Below, piece after piece: positions 35,563 through 44,454 of a stretch of 64,000 bases of DNA; position 1 is the first letter of the stretch, and every line of letters starts with the position of its first letter. The stretch covers positions 248,001 to 312,000 of the forward strand of contig NZ_FNZZ01000001.1 in the NCBI RefSeq assembly GCF_900109565.1, written 5' to 3'. The DNA is from Sphingomonas palmae. GTDB taxonomy: Bacteria > Pseudomonadota > Alphaproteobacteria > Sphingomonadales > Sphingomonadaceae. Made by a program: the position numbers and the translations under genes. The notes beneath the pieces were generated by a model, which made no database searches, was not told the origin of the DNA, and saw only the letters and a program-made list of their open reading frames with translations.

Positions 35563-36933
35563 TCAATCGTCGCGCGTCTCGGTGATTCCCAGCAGCTTCA
35601 ACTTGCGATGCAGCGCCGAGCGCTCCATCCCGATGAAGCTGGCGGTGCGTGAGATGTTGCCGGAAAACCGCCGGATTTGGACGCGCAGATACTCGCGCTC
35701 GAACGTCTCACGTGCCTCGCGCAACGGGGCACCCATGATCGCGCTGCTGCCCGCGCCCGATCCTTGGTCGCCCAGCACCTCGGCCGGCAGCAAATCGACG
35801 TCAATCCGTCCGATCCGGTTACCCGGCGCGAGGATGATCGTGCGCTCGACGACGTTGCGCAGTTCCCGCACGTTGCCGGGCCAGTCGTAGGATTGCAGCG
35901 CCACCATCGCCTCGGTCGCGATCTGCGGCACGGCGACGCGTCGCTCGGCGGCGTAATGCGCAACGAAATGCTCGACCAGCGGCGGGATGTCTTCGCGCCG
36001 CTCGGCGAGCGATGGGATGACGACCGGCACGACGTTCAGACGGTAATAGAGGTCTTCGCGAAAGCGCCCTTCCGCGATCTCGACCGGCAGGTCACGCGCC
36101 GTGGCCGAGACGACACGAATGTCGACCTTGACGACGCGTGTGCCTCCTACCCGCGTGAAGCTCTGATCGGTCAGGACGCGCAGAATGCGTGCCTGCGTCG
36201 CCATCGGCATGTCGGCAATCTCGTCGAGGAACAGTGTACCGCCGTGCGCCTGTTCCAGCAGCCCGGTACGCTTGAGGTCGCCATTCTCCTCAACCCCGAA
36301 CAGCTCCTCCTCAACGCGCTCGGGCGCCATCCCGGCAGCGCTCATCAGGACGAAATTGGCATGGGCACGCTGGCTCCAGCCGTGCAGCAGCCGCGCGGCC
36401 ACCTCCTTGCCGACGCCTGCCGGTCCCATGATCAGCGTACGACTGCCCGTCCCCGCCACGCGCTTCAGTGTCGCGCGCACCGCGTTGATCGCGGTCGAGT
36501 TGCCGGTCAGGTCGACCGCCCTGCCCACCGCCGCACGCAACGACGCGACCTCGGCGCGCAGCCGCTCGGTCTCGGTCGCGCGCTCGACCATCAGCAGCAG
36601 TCGCTCGGCCTGGAACGGCTTCTCGATGAAATCGGCCGCACCCTTGCGGATGGCGGCGACCGCGGTGTCGAGCGTGCCGTGGCCTGAAATTACCAGCACG
36701 GGGATCGAGGGATCACGATGCTTGATCTCATCAAGCAGCTCGAGCCCGTCGAGCCGCGAACCCTGCAGCCACACGTCGAGCAGCACGAGGCTCGGGCGCC
36801 GTGTCGCGATCGCCTCCAGTGCGCTGTCGCTGTCGGCGGCGACGCGCGTGTCATAGCCCTCGTCCTCCAGCACACCGGCCACGAGTTCGCGGATGTCGAG
36901 TTCGTCATCGACGACGAGGATGTCGATCGCCAT
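35563..36933 (-). CDS. ntrX: NtrX response regulator lacking GAFTGA loop
   Basis: A 456-residue NtrC-family regulator. The receiver domain (1-120) has the acidic pair VVDDE, phospho-acceptor Asp in LVLLDVWLQG and Lys in EKPF. The central AAA+ domain has Walker A GPAGVGKE and Walker B GGTLFLDEIADM. After ELFG, where sigma-54 activators carry GAFTGA, this protein reads VEENGDLKRTGLL, so the loop that contacts sigma-54 is missing. The C-terminal Fis-type helix-turn-helix is intact (GNISRTASFIGMERSALHRKL). It probably acts as a sigma-54-independent DNA-binding regulator paired with NtrY, whose gene ends 4 bases upstream. Confidence 0.93.
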   Translation of the reverse strand: MAIDILVVDDELDIRELVAGVLEDEGYDTRVAADSDSALEAIATRRPSLVLLDVWLQGSRLDGLELLDEIKHRDPSIPVLVISGHGTLDTAVAAIRKGAADFIEKPFQAERLLLMVERATETERLRAEVASLRAAVGRAVDLTGNSTAINAVRATLKRVAGTGSRTLIMGPAGVGKEVAARLLHGWSQRAHANFVLMSAAGMAPERVEEELFGVEENGDLKRTGLLEQAHGGTLFLDEIADMPMATQARILRVLTDQSFTRVGGTRVVKVDIRVVSATARDLPVEIAEGRFREDLYYRLNVVPVVIPSLAERREDIPPLVEHFVAHYAAERRVAVPQIATEAMVALQSYDWPGNVRELRNVVERTIILAPGNRIGRIDVDLLPAEVLGDQGSGAGSSAIMGAPLREARETFEREYLRVQIRRFSGNISRTASFIGMERSALHRKLKLLGITETRDD

Positions 36934-36937
36934 GCGG

Positions 36938-39172
36938 TTAGTTCCGGCTCCTGGTCAAAGCGGCGATCGTGCGATCGTCGTCGGAAGTGTCTTGATCGTC
37001 GTCGAGCGCGAGCGGTTCGAGCAGCGCGGGCTCGAACGCCAGCGTCACGACCGTGCCGCCACCCGGACGATCGTCGAACGTGATCGATCCATGATGCTCC
37101 TCGACGATCTTCTTGACGATGGCGAGGCCGAGCCCGGTACCACGCGCGCGCGTCGTCATGTACGGCTCGACGATCCGCTCGCGCTCCGCCGGCAGCCCGA
37201 CGCCCGTGTCAGCGACGCTGATCATTACGCGCTGATCGTCGCCGTCCAATCGCATGGTGATCGCCGCCTCGTCGCGCCCCGACGCCTCGACCGCCTCAAC
37301 CGCGTTCTTCACCACATTCGTCAGCGCCTGACCCAGCTGGCGGCGATCGCACACCAGCGTGGGTGCCGGATCGTCGTGCGTGAGCGTGAAGCGGATGCGC
37401 GGGTGTGCGACCTCGTGCAGGAACATCGTCTGCCGTGCGATGTCGAGCAGCGCCTCATGGCGGAACACGGGCTTCGGCATGCGCGCGAACGACGAAAACT
37501 CGTCCACCATCCGCCGCAGGTCGCCGACCTGACGCACGATCGTGTCGGTCAGCCTTGCAAAGGTCGTGTCCCCCTCCTCCACCTTGCTGCCGTAGCGGCG
37601 CTGCAGCCGTTCGGCGGCGAGCTGGATCGGGGTCAGCGGGTTCTTAATTTCGTGCGCGATGCGGCGGGCTACGTCGGCCCAGGCGGCGCGGCGCTGATCG
37701 GTCAACTGCTGGGTGATGTCGTCGAAGGTGATGATCGGACCCGATCCGTCGCGGGCAACGCGGGCCGCGAACGTGCGCTGCTCACCCGCGACCGACACCT
37801 GCACCGCGCCCTCGCGCGCGTCGTCGGAGAGCATCTGGTCGAGTTCGGGCGCGACACTCGCCAGCGGTCGCCCGATCGGCGGGTCCTCCAGCCCCAGCAA
37901 GGTGCGGGCCGAGCTGTTGGCGAGCCGGATCGTGCGATCCTCCGCGATCGACAGCACGCCCGCTGAGACCCCCGACATCACCGCCTCGATCAGCGCGCGG
38001 CGACTCTCCAGCTGCGTGTTGGCGGTGACGAGCGCGGTATTCTGCGTCTCCAGCCGGGAGGTCATCGCATTAAATGCGTTCGACAGAACACCGACCTCGT
38101 CGCGCTCCAGCGTGTCGGGAACGCGCGCGGCGAGATCACCGTTCGCGACGCGCCGCGCCGCCTCGACGAGTTCACCGACCGGCCGAACCAGCCGATCCGC
38201 CACCTGCAATGCGATCCACACCGCGAACGCGACGATCAGCAGCGAGATGATCAGCAGCGCGGCATTGAAGCGCAGCTGGAGCGAGCGAGCGCGTTCGAGC
38301 AACTGGCGATAGTCGCCCAGCACCGCCGCGCCGCGATCGATCTGCGCAGACAGCTGCGGGTCGAACACGCGCGCGGAGTACAGATAAGTGTTGGGTTGGT
38401 AGTCCAATCGGGTCAGCGCCCCTGCGCGATCAGACCCCTGCACGATCACCGTCGGTCTGCCTTGATCCAGCTTCGCGACCATCTGAGGCGTTACGACACG
38501 ATCCAGCGGGCGATCATACGGGTTGAGCAACGCCAGCGTGCGCAGCTCCCCATCGTCTCCACGACTGACGATCGCTGCCTCGGAGAGGTTGCGCAGATAC
38601 AGTTGGTACGCGAGTCCTTCGCTGAAGCGCTTGCTGTCGATCGTGTCGGTGCGCAGATAGTTGGCCAAATCGCTCGACATGGTCGCAGTTTCCTGCGCCA
38701 CGCGGTTGAGTTCGCTGGTGTAATTCTCCTGCGCCAGGCTCGCCGCATTCTCGAACATGCTGCGCGCACGGTCGGAATACCAGAATTGCACACCGTATTG
38801 GAACAGCAGCGAGGCGAAGATCGTCACCAGCAGCGCGGGGACCGCGGCCACGGCCGAGAACAGCAACACGAGCCTGACGTGGAGCCGACCCTCCCCACCG
38901 ACCGGCGAGCGCGCCGCGCGGCGACGCGCGATGCGACGTCCCGCGAGCATCATCAGCGCGATTCCGCCCGCCAGATTGGCGACGAGGACCAGCGCGATCA
39001 CTGGTGGTGCGAGCAAACCCTTTGGATCACCCTCGCCACGGACGATGAAGTAACTGGCTAGCGCGATCGCGACCACCGCGGCGAGCACGCCCAATTCGAC
39101 CGCCGGAGTCACCGACAGCCTGCGCGCCGGAGCGGTCATCGAGGGAGAAGCGGGCTGTGCGCCGGCATGCAT
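36938..39172 (-). CDS. ntrY: NtrY transmembrane sensor histidine kinase
   Basis: A 744-residue membrane kinase partner of NtrX. Four hydrophobic helices surround a periplasmic sensory region (about 110-290), then a HAMP domain (ADRLVRPVGELVEAARRV), a PAS domain (about 390-490), the H-box RRIAHEIKNPLTPIQLAAERL and a HATPase domain with N-box VVKNAVEAVEA, ISVADTGVGLP and GTGLGLAIVKKIVEEHHG. A GTG at 39175 is the next possible start. The start codon lies in the loop of a 7-base GC hairpin. It is 55 bases downstream of ntrC on the same strand. Confidence 0.95.
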   Translation of the reverse strand: MHAGAQPASPSMTAPARRLSVTPAVELGVLAAVVAIALASYFIVRGEGDPKGLLAPPVIALVLVANLAGGIALMMLAGRRIARRRAARSPVGGEGRLHVRLVLLFSAVAAVPALLVTIFASLLFQYGVQFWYSDRARSMFENAASLAQENYTSELNRVAQETATMSSDLANYLRTDTIDSKRFSEGLAYQLYLRNLSEAAIVSRGDDGELRTLALLNPYDRPLDRVVTPQMVAKLDQGRPTVIVQGSDRAGALTRLDYQPNTYLYSARVFDPQLSAQIDRGAAVLGDYRQLLERARSLQLRFNAALLIISLLIVAFAVWIALQVADRLVRPVGELVEAARRVANGDLAARVPDTLERDEVGVLSNAFNAMTSRLETQNTALVTANTQLESRRALIEAVMSGVSAGVLSIAEDRTIRLANSSARTLLGLEDPPIGRPLASVAPELDQMLSDDAREGAVQVSVAGEQRTFAARVARDGSGPIITFDDITQQLTDQRRAAWADVARRIAHEIKNPLTPIQLAAERLQRRYGSKVEEGDTTFARLTDTIVRQVGDLRRMVDEFSSFARMPKPVFRHEALLDIARQTMFLHEVAHPRIRFTLTHDDPAPTLVCDRRQLGQALTNVVKNAVEAVEASGRDEAAITMRLDGDDQRVMISVADTGVGLPAERERIVEPYMTTRARGTGLGLAIVKKIVEEHHGSITFDDRPGGGTVVTLAFEPALLEPLALDDDQDTSDDDRTIAALTRSRN

Positions 39173-39181
39173 CACCGGCGC
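39159..39181 (-). promoter_or_regulatory. Hairpin enclosing the ntrY start codon
   Basis: A perfect 7-base GC-only stem (39159-39165 with 39175-39181) places the ntrY ATG (39172) in its 9-base loop. No ribosome-binding site is visible upstream. Such a hairpin could limit ntrY translation relative to ntrC, but chance in GC-rich DNA is possible. Confidence 0.3.
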
Positions 39182-39230
39182 GCTACACCATCAGTGTTGC
39201 ATGGAAAACACATATTTCGGTGAGTGGAGG

Positions 39231-40664
39231 CTAAACCGCCGTCGAACCGGCCTCTGGATCGATCCCAAGCAGGTCCAGCCGCTTGCGCAGCGTGTTGCGG
39301 TTGAGGCCGATCGCGCGCGCGGCGCGCAGCTGATTGCCGCCGTGGCGCCTGAGCATTGCCTCGATCATCGGCCGCTCCACCGCTGCAACCAGTCGTGCGT
39401 GCAGGGTGCCATCCTCCAGCGCGCGTGGTTCGTTGCGCGCCAGCTGGTCGATCATCGCGGCGACTGCCTGAGCCAGGTCAGTGACATCCTCGCTTGCTCC
39501 GGAGGCGGTCGAACCAAGCACGCTTCTGATTTCAGCGGCCGTGATGCGATCGTCGCGCGACAGCGCCGCCAGCCGGCGCATCAGGTTTTCCAGCTCGCGA
39601 ACGTTGCCTGGCCAGGAGAACGCCTCCAACTCGGCCGCGGCGTCGACATCCAGCGTCTTGTGCGGCAAGCCAGCGCGCGCCGCACACTCCAGAAAATGCC
39701 GCGCGAGCTCGGCAATGTCGCCGCGCCGTTCGCGCAAGGCCGGCAACGAAATCGGCACCACGTTCAATCGGTAGAACAGATCCTCGCGGAATTGCCCGTC
39801 CGCGATCGCGTCATGCAGGTCGCGGTTGGTCGCGGCCACGATGCGCACCTCGGCGCGAATCGCGCGGGTGCCGCCAACAGTGGTGAATTCGCCCGATTGC
39901 AGCACGCGGAGGAGCCGCGTCTGCGCGTCGCGCGGCATGTCGCCGATCTCGTCGAGGAACAGCGTCCCACCGGCTGCCTGCTCGAATCGTCCCGCGGTGC
40001 GTTGCGCCGCACCGGTGAAGGCGCCGCGTTCGTGCCCGAATAGCTCGGCCTCGATCAGCTCGCGCGGAATTGCCGCCATGTTGATCGCGACGAACGGTCC
40101 TGTCCGGCGCGGCCCGAGATCGTGGATCGCGCGCGCGACTAGTTCCTTGCCCGTTCCCGACTCGCCCGACACCAAGACGGTGAGATCGTTCGACACCACG
40201 CGCGCGATGATGCGGTAGACCTCCTGCATCGCGGGCGAGCGGCCGATCAACGGCAATGACGCATCTGGCTCAACGCCGGGCAGCGACTCCATCCCGTTCT
40301 GGCGTGCCAGCGCTGCCGCGACGGTGCGCGTCAGCGTGTCGAGGTCGAACGGTTTGGGCAGGTAATCGTACGTGCCCGCCTCGGTCGCGCGTACTGCGGT
40401 GGTCAACGTATTGCGCGCGGACAGGACCACGATCGGTAGCCGCGCGTGTTCGGTGACGATTGTGGATGCGTGATCGATGCCGTCGCCGTCAGGCAGCACC
40501 ACGTCGGTGATCAGCACGTCGGGCAGCTTCGCTCGCATCTCGCGGTCGAGCTCCGCCAGACAGGTCGCGGTGCGAACGTTGTGCCCTGCGCGGCGCAGCG
40601 CCTGAGCGACCACCAGGCGGATCGCATCGTCGTCGTCGACCAGCAGGAGATCGGCCGCCGCCAT
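39231..40664 (-). CDS. ntrC: Nitrogen regulation response regulator NtrC
   Basis: A 477-residue sigma-54 activator. The receiver domain has VDDDDAIR and phospho-acceptor Asp in LITDVVLPDGDG with Lys in PKPFD. The AAA+ domain has GESGTGKE, the intact sigma-54 contact loop RGAFTGA and GGTLFLDEIGDMP; the C-terminal Fis helix-turn-helix is NQLRAARAIGLNRNTLRKRL. It activates nitrogen-assimilation genes when phosphorylated by NtrB. The ATG at 40664 overlaps the ntrB stop by one base (TGATG); the longer open frame upstream is a shadow of ntrB. Confidence 0.97.
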   Translation of the reverse strand: MAAADLLLVDDDDAIRLVVAQALRRAGHNVRTATCLAELDREMRAKLPDVLITDVVLPDGDGIDHASTIVTEHARLPIVVLSARNTLTTAVRATEAGTYDYLPKPFDLDTLTRTVAAALARQNGMESLPGVEPDASLPLIGRSPAMQEVYRIIARVVSNDLTVLVSGESGTGKELVARAIHDLGPRRTGPFVAINMAAIPRELIEAELFGHERGAFTGAAQRTAGRFEQAAGGTLFLDEIGDMPRDAQTRLLRVLQSGEFTTVGGTRAIRAEVRIVAATNRDLHDAIADGQFREDLFYRLNVVPISLPALRERRGDIAELARHFLECAARAGLPHKTLDVDAAAELEAFSWPGNVRELENLMRRLAALSRDDRITAAEIRSVLGSTASGASEDVTDLAQAVAAMIDQLARNEPRALEDGTLHARLVAAVERPMIEAMLRRHGGNQLRAARAIGLNRNTLRKRLDLLGIDPEAGSTAV

Positions 40665-41722
40665 CACGCGGCTCGCGGCAGCAGGATGCGAAACACCGTC
40701 GCGCTCGGCGTGCCCTCGCGCGAATATTGCACGAGCCCGCCCATGTCGCGGATCAGCTTGTCGACCAGCGCTAGCCCCAACCCCTTGCCCTCCGGTCGGC
40801 TCGACACAAATGGGTCGAACAGATGTTCGGCGATGTCGTCCGGCGCGCCCGGGCCGCTGTCGATCACGCAAATCTCGATCGGCAGCGCGACGCGGCCCTC
40901 GCCGTCCCTGGCCAACACCGTGATCCCGTGGCGGTATGCGGTTGCAAGCGTGATCCGCCGTTCGCCGATCTGCCCCAAGGCGGCTGCCGCGTTCTTGAGC
41001 AGGTTGAGCATGACCTGCAGCAAGGCGTCGTGATTGCCCAGCGCCAGCGGCAACGACGGATCGTAACGCTCTTCCACCGTGATCCCGCGCGCGAACCCCG
41101 CCAGCGCGACATCGCGCGCGTGCGCCAGCAGCGGATAGATGTTGATCGGCCCTATCTCGCGCGGCCGCGTGTCGGTGAAATCCTCCATCCGGTCGATCAG
41201 CGCGACAACGCGGTCGACCTCCTTGATGACCAGAGCGCACAGTTCGGCGGGCGCTGCTCCCGCGGCGATCAACTGGGCCGCGCCGCGGATGCTCGACAGC
41301 GGGTTCTTGATTTCATGCGCCAGCATCGCGGCCGCCCCGACTGCGGATCGCGCTGCGGCGGCACGGTCGTTGGTCTGCCCGAGCCGCCGCGACGGGGCGG
41401 CGTGGTGCAGCGTCAGGACGCGCCAGCCGGGCTGGTCCGGCACCTCAGCCTCGATCAGGTCGACGCGCAGTGCAAGGCCCTGACGCGTCGTGACCGTCGT
41501 GTCGAAGAACGCAGCCGCCTGCCCGCTCCGCCGCGGCAAGCCGCCGGGACGCGTCAGCACGTCGCTCAGGCGCTGACCGACGAGCGCGCGCTGCGACATG
41601 TTGAGCAGCGCCTCGCCTTCGGCATTCACCTGCGCGACGCGATCCTGACCATCGAGCGTCAGCATCGCCACTGGCAAGGCCGCGATCAGATCGGCGTCAC
41701 TCGGCTGGCGAGGCGCCAGCAT
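40664..41722 (-). CDS. ntrB: Nitrogen regulation sensor kinase NtrB
   Basis: A 352-residue soluble kinase/phosphatase for NtrC. A PAS domain (about 10-110, with VAMLTLDGQDRVAQVN) is followed by the H-box MLAHEIKNPLSSIRGAAQL and a HATPase domain with NLLKNAAAALGQ, VIDSGPGAP and GKGLGLALVDKLIRDMGG. No membrane helix is present, as expected for cytosolic NtrB. The ATG at 41722 overlaps the dusB stop (TGATG); the frame is open further into dusB, but that part is not coding. PII (GlnB) would be the usual input; glnB is not in this window. Confidence 0.96.
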   Translation of the reverse strand: MLAPRQPSDADLIAALPVAMLTLDGQDRVAQVNAEGEALLNMSQRALVGQRLSDVLTRPGGLPRRSGQAAAFFDTTVTTRQGLALRVDLIEAEVPDQPGWRVLTLHHAAPSRRLGQTNDRAAAARSAVGAAAMLAHEIKNPLSSIRGAAQLIAAGAAPAELCALVIKEVDRVVALIDRMEDFTDTRPREIGPINIYPLLAHARDVALAGFARGITVEERYDPSLPLALGNHDALLQVMLNLLKNAAAALGQIGERRITLATAYRHGITVLARDGEGRVALPIEICVIDSGPGAPDDIAEHLFDPFVSSRPEGKGLGLALVDKLIRDMGGLVQYSREGTPSATVFRILLPRAA

Positions 41723-42720
41723 CACGCCGCAGCGCGCGACAGATAGGGCGCGTAGAACTCGCGCAGCATCGCCTTCACCCGGTTCGCGTCGGGTTCCTGG
41801 TTGACGCGGTTGCGGAACACCGCCGATCCGTCGATCCCCTTGGTGTACCAGCCGATGTGCTTGCGCGCCATGTTGACGCCGGTGACGGTGCCATAATGCT
41901 CGAGCATCGCGTCGTAATGCTCTGCGATCACGTGATATTGCTCGTCGAGCGACGGATCGGGCACACGGCGTCCTTCCGCAAACCACGTCATCAACTGTCC
42001 CAGCAGCCACGGGCGTCCGTAGGCGCCACGCCCGACCATGATGCCGTCCGCGCCCGACTGCTCCAGCGCGGCCTCAGCGTCCTCGATTGAGCAGATGTCG
42101 CCGTTGGCGATGACCGGGATCGATACTGCGTCCTTCACCCGGCGGATGAAGCGCCAGTCCGCCGAGCCCTTGTACATCTGGTTACGTGTGCGACCGTGGA
42201 CGGTGACCATTCGGATGCCGAGATCCTCGGCGATCCGCGCCAGTTCTGGCGCGTTCAGGCTGTCGTGGCACCAACCCATCCGCATCTTGAGCGTGACCGG
42301 CACCTCGACTGCGTTCACCACGCCCTCGATGATCGAACGCGCGAGCACCAGATCGCGCATCAGCGCGGAGCCCGCGTCGCCGTTGGTGACCTTGCGCACC
42401 GGGCAGCCCATGTTGATGTCGATGATCGCCGCGCCCTTGTCGCGCGCGAGCTTTGCGGCCTCGCCCATCTCGTACGGCGCGCAGCCGACGAGCTGCATTG
42501 ACACCGGCTCCTCGGACAGATGCCACATCGCCTTTTGCAACGACTGCCGCGTCTCGCGGATCGCGGCCTGACTAGCGATCATCTCGGTCACGTTCAGCCC
42601 GGAGCCGTAGCGGCGGACGAGCGTGCGGAACGGCTGGTCGGTCACGCCTGTCATCGGCGCGAGCACCACGGGCTGGTCGATCCGCACCGGACCGATCTGA
42701 ATGGGAGTAAGCGTCTGCAT
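41722..42720 (-). CDS. dusB: tRNA-dihydrouridine synthase DusB (NifR3)
   Basis: A 332-residue FMN enzyme reducing specific uridines in tRNA. Family marks are [21 protein letters not shown], the catalytic-loop Cys in [43 protein letters not shown] and [15 protein letters not shown]. It heads the dusB-ntrB-ntrC-ntrY-ntrX cluster, the order known as nifR3-ntrBC in other alphaproteobacteria, and is joined to ntrB by a one-base overlap. No obvious promoter could be set in the 52 bases before ispDF. Confidence 0.97.
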   Translation of the reverse strand: MQTLTPIQIGPVRIDQPVVLAPMTGVTDQPFRTLVRRYGSGLNVTEMIASQAAIRETRQSLQKAMWHLSEEPVSMQLVGCAPYEMGEAAKLARDKGAAIIDINMGCPVRKVTNGDAGSALMRDLVLARSIIEGVVNAVEVPVTLKMRMGWCHDSLNAPELARIAEDLGIRMVTVHGRTRNQMYKGSADWRFIRRVKDAVSIPVIANGDICSIEDAEAALEQSGADGIMVGRGAYGRPWLLGQLMTWFAEGRRVPDPSLDEQYHVIAEHYDAMLEHYGTVTGVNMARKHIGWYTKGIDGSAVFRNRVNQEPDANRVKAMLREFYAPYLSRAAA

Positions 42721-42772
42721 GCCTGTTATTTAGGCAGTAAACTCTCGGCGCATGGGTGGCAAGGTTGCGAAC

Positions 42773-43930
42773 ATGCGACTAGTCGCGTCCGCGATGAAGA
42801 CCGTCGCGATCATCGTTGCCGCCGGAACCGGCTCGCGCTCGGGCCAGGCCGGGCCGAAGCAGTTCAGCATCGTCGCAGGTCGACCCATGCTGGTGTGGAG
42901 CTATCGCGCGTTCGCCCGCCATCCAAACGTTGACGAGGTGCTGGTCGTGATCGGCCGCGGGCAGGACGCCTACCTACGTGACGCACTGCCCGACGCGCGC
43001 TTCGTGTTCGGGGGATCGGAGCGACACGAGTCGGTCGCGGCGGGACTGGCCGCCTGCGCGGACGCCGATGTCGTTCTGGTGCATGACGCGGCGCGTCCGT
43101 TCATCCCCGCCGACACGATCGACCGCCTGCTCGCCGCACTCGACCGTCACGATGGCGCGGTACCCGTGCTCCCAGTCGCCGATACATTGGTCCATACCGA
43201 TGGCACGATCGTGCCGCGCGAGCCGCTGCGACGGGTTCAGACGCCACAGGCATTCCGCCACGCCACGCTGTTGCGCGCGCACCACGCCTGGTCAGGGAAT
43301 CCGCCCACCGACGACGCGCAGATGGTGCGTGCGCTTGGCGGCAGCGTCGCGCTGGTGCAGGGCGACCAGATGCTCGACAAGGTCACCTACCCCGCCGACT
43401 TCGCCGCCGCGGAGGCGCGGATCGGCTATGAGACGCGTTCAGCCAGCGGCTTCGACGTTCATCGGCTGGAGGACGGCGAGGAATTGTGGCTCGGCGGGGT
43501 GCTGATCCCCCATCATCAGGGTCTGTCCGGGCACAGCGACGCCGACGTGGCGCTCCACGCGATCACCGACGCGGTGCTCGGCACGATCGCCGCTGGCGAC
43601 ATCGGCACGCACTTCCCGCCCAGCGATCCTAAGTGGAAGGGCGCCGAGTCGGGACAATTCCTGTCGCACGCGCGTGAACTGGTCGAGGCGCGTGGCGGAC
43701 GCGTCACCTTCGTCGACATAACGATCATGTGCGAGGCGCCCAAGATCGGTCCGCACCGGCCTGCGATGCAGGCGCGGATCGGCGAACTGCTCGATCTGCC
43801 GGTCGACCGCGTCAGCGTAAAGGCGACCACGACCGAGCGGCTCGGCTTCACCGGCCGCGGTGAAGGTATCGCGGCGCAGGCGATCGCGACGATACAGTTG
43901 CCCGGTCAACTGCCGGGCACCCCCGCATGA
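42773..43930 (+). CDS. ispDF: Bifunctional IspD/IspF (MEP pathway)
   Basis: A 385-residue fusion. The N-terminal cytidylyltransferase IspD (about 8-225) has VAAGTGSRSGQAGPKQF, VLVHDAARPFI and the late DKVTYPAD; the C-terminal cyclodiphosphate synthase IspF (about 226-385) has GFDVHRLEDG (metal D-x-H), GHSDADVALHAITDAVLG and GEGIAAQA. The middle enzyme IspE is not here, as usual for fused IspDF in alphaproteobacteria. The pathway also includes dxr at 17.7 kb. Start ATG 42773 has AAGG 8 bases upstream; ATGs at 42752 and 42794 are in frame. Confidence 0.96.
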   Translation: MRLVASAMKTVAIIVAAGTGSRSGQAGPKQFSIVAGRPMLVWSYRAFARHPNVDEVLVVIGRGQDAYLRDALPDARFVFGGSERHESVAAGLAACADADVVLVHDAARPFIPADTIDRLLAALDRHDGAVPVLPVADTLVHTDGTIVPREPLRRVQTPQAFRHATLLRAHHAWSGNPPTDDAQMVRALGGSVALVQGDQMLDKVTYPADFAAAEARIGYETRSASGFDVHRLEDGEELWLGGVLIPHHQGLSGHSDADVALHAITDAVLGTIAAGDIGTHFPPSDPKWKGAESGQFLSHARELVEARGGRVTFVDITIMCEAPKIGPHRPAMQARIGELLDLPVDRVSVKATTTERLGFTGRGEGIAAQAIATIQLPGQLPGTPA

Positions 43931-44454
43931 GCCGCCTGATCGCACTCGCCGCCGTGCTGTCGCTGGTCGCGGCACCAGCTGACGCGCAGACGCCTTGCCT
44001 GAACCAGTCGGAAGCAGAGTCGATCGCGCTGGTCAGTATGCCCGCGATCATCCGCGACGCCGGCCGGGTCTGCGCCGCACTGCCCGCGACCAGCCTGCTG
44101 CGGCGGACGTCGGGACCGTTTCTCGCCAAATACGACGCCGAGGCCGATCGCGCCTGGCCCGCGGCGAGACAGGCGATTGCAAAGCTGAGCGATCCCTCGG
44201 TGGAAGTGCTGCTGATGAGCGACTATGCTCGTCCGATGCTGACCAGCCTGTTCGCGCCGCAGATCACCGGGCGTCTTCAGCCGCGCGACTGCCCGACGCT
44301 CGACCGCCTCGTTACGCTGCTCGAGCCGCTGCCGGCGCGCAACACAGCCGGCATCGTCGTCGCCACGCTCCAGTACATCAAGGCCGAGCACGCGCGCGGC
44401 GCGATGCGCGATGCGCCCGACCTGCCGATTTGCGCTGCAAAGGCTGCGCAATGA
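43927..44454 (+). CDS. Exported helical protein, unknown
   Basis: A 175-residue protein with a clear signal peptide (LIALAAVLSLVAAPADAQ). The mature part is predicted helical and has four cysteines (CLNQSE, VCAALPA, RDCPTL, ICAAK) that could form two disulfides in the periplasm. No family is recognised. It is coupled on both sides by 4-base overlaps, to ispDF upstream and pncC downstream. The operon position offers no clear functional hint. Confidence 0.7.
   Translation: MSRLIALAAVLSLVAAPADAQTPCLNQSEAESIALVSMPAIIRDAGRVCAALPATSLLRRTSGPFLAKYDAEADRAWPAARQAIAKLSDPSVEVLLMSDYARPMLTSLFAPQITGRLQPRDCPTLDRLVTLLEPLPARNTAGIVVATLQYIKAEHARGAMRDAPDLPICAAKAAQ

Noticed and set aside
41240..42010. Upstream extensions of the ntrC and ntrB frames
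   Set aside because: The extra residues are shadows of the gene before; TGATG overlaps give natural starts at 40664 and 41722.
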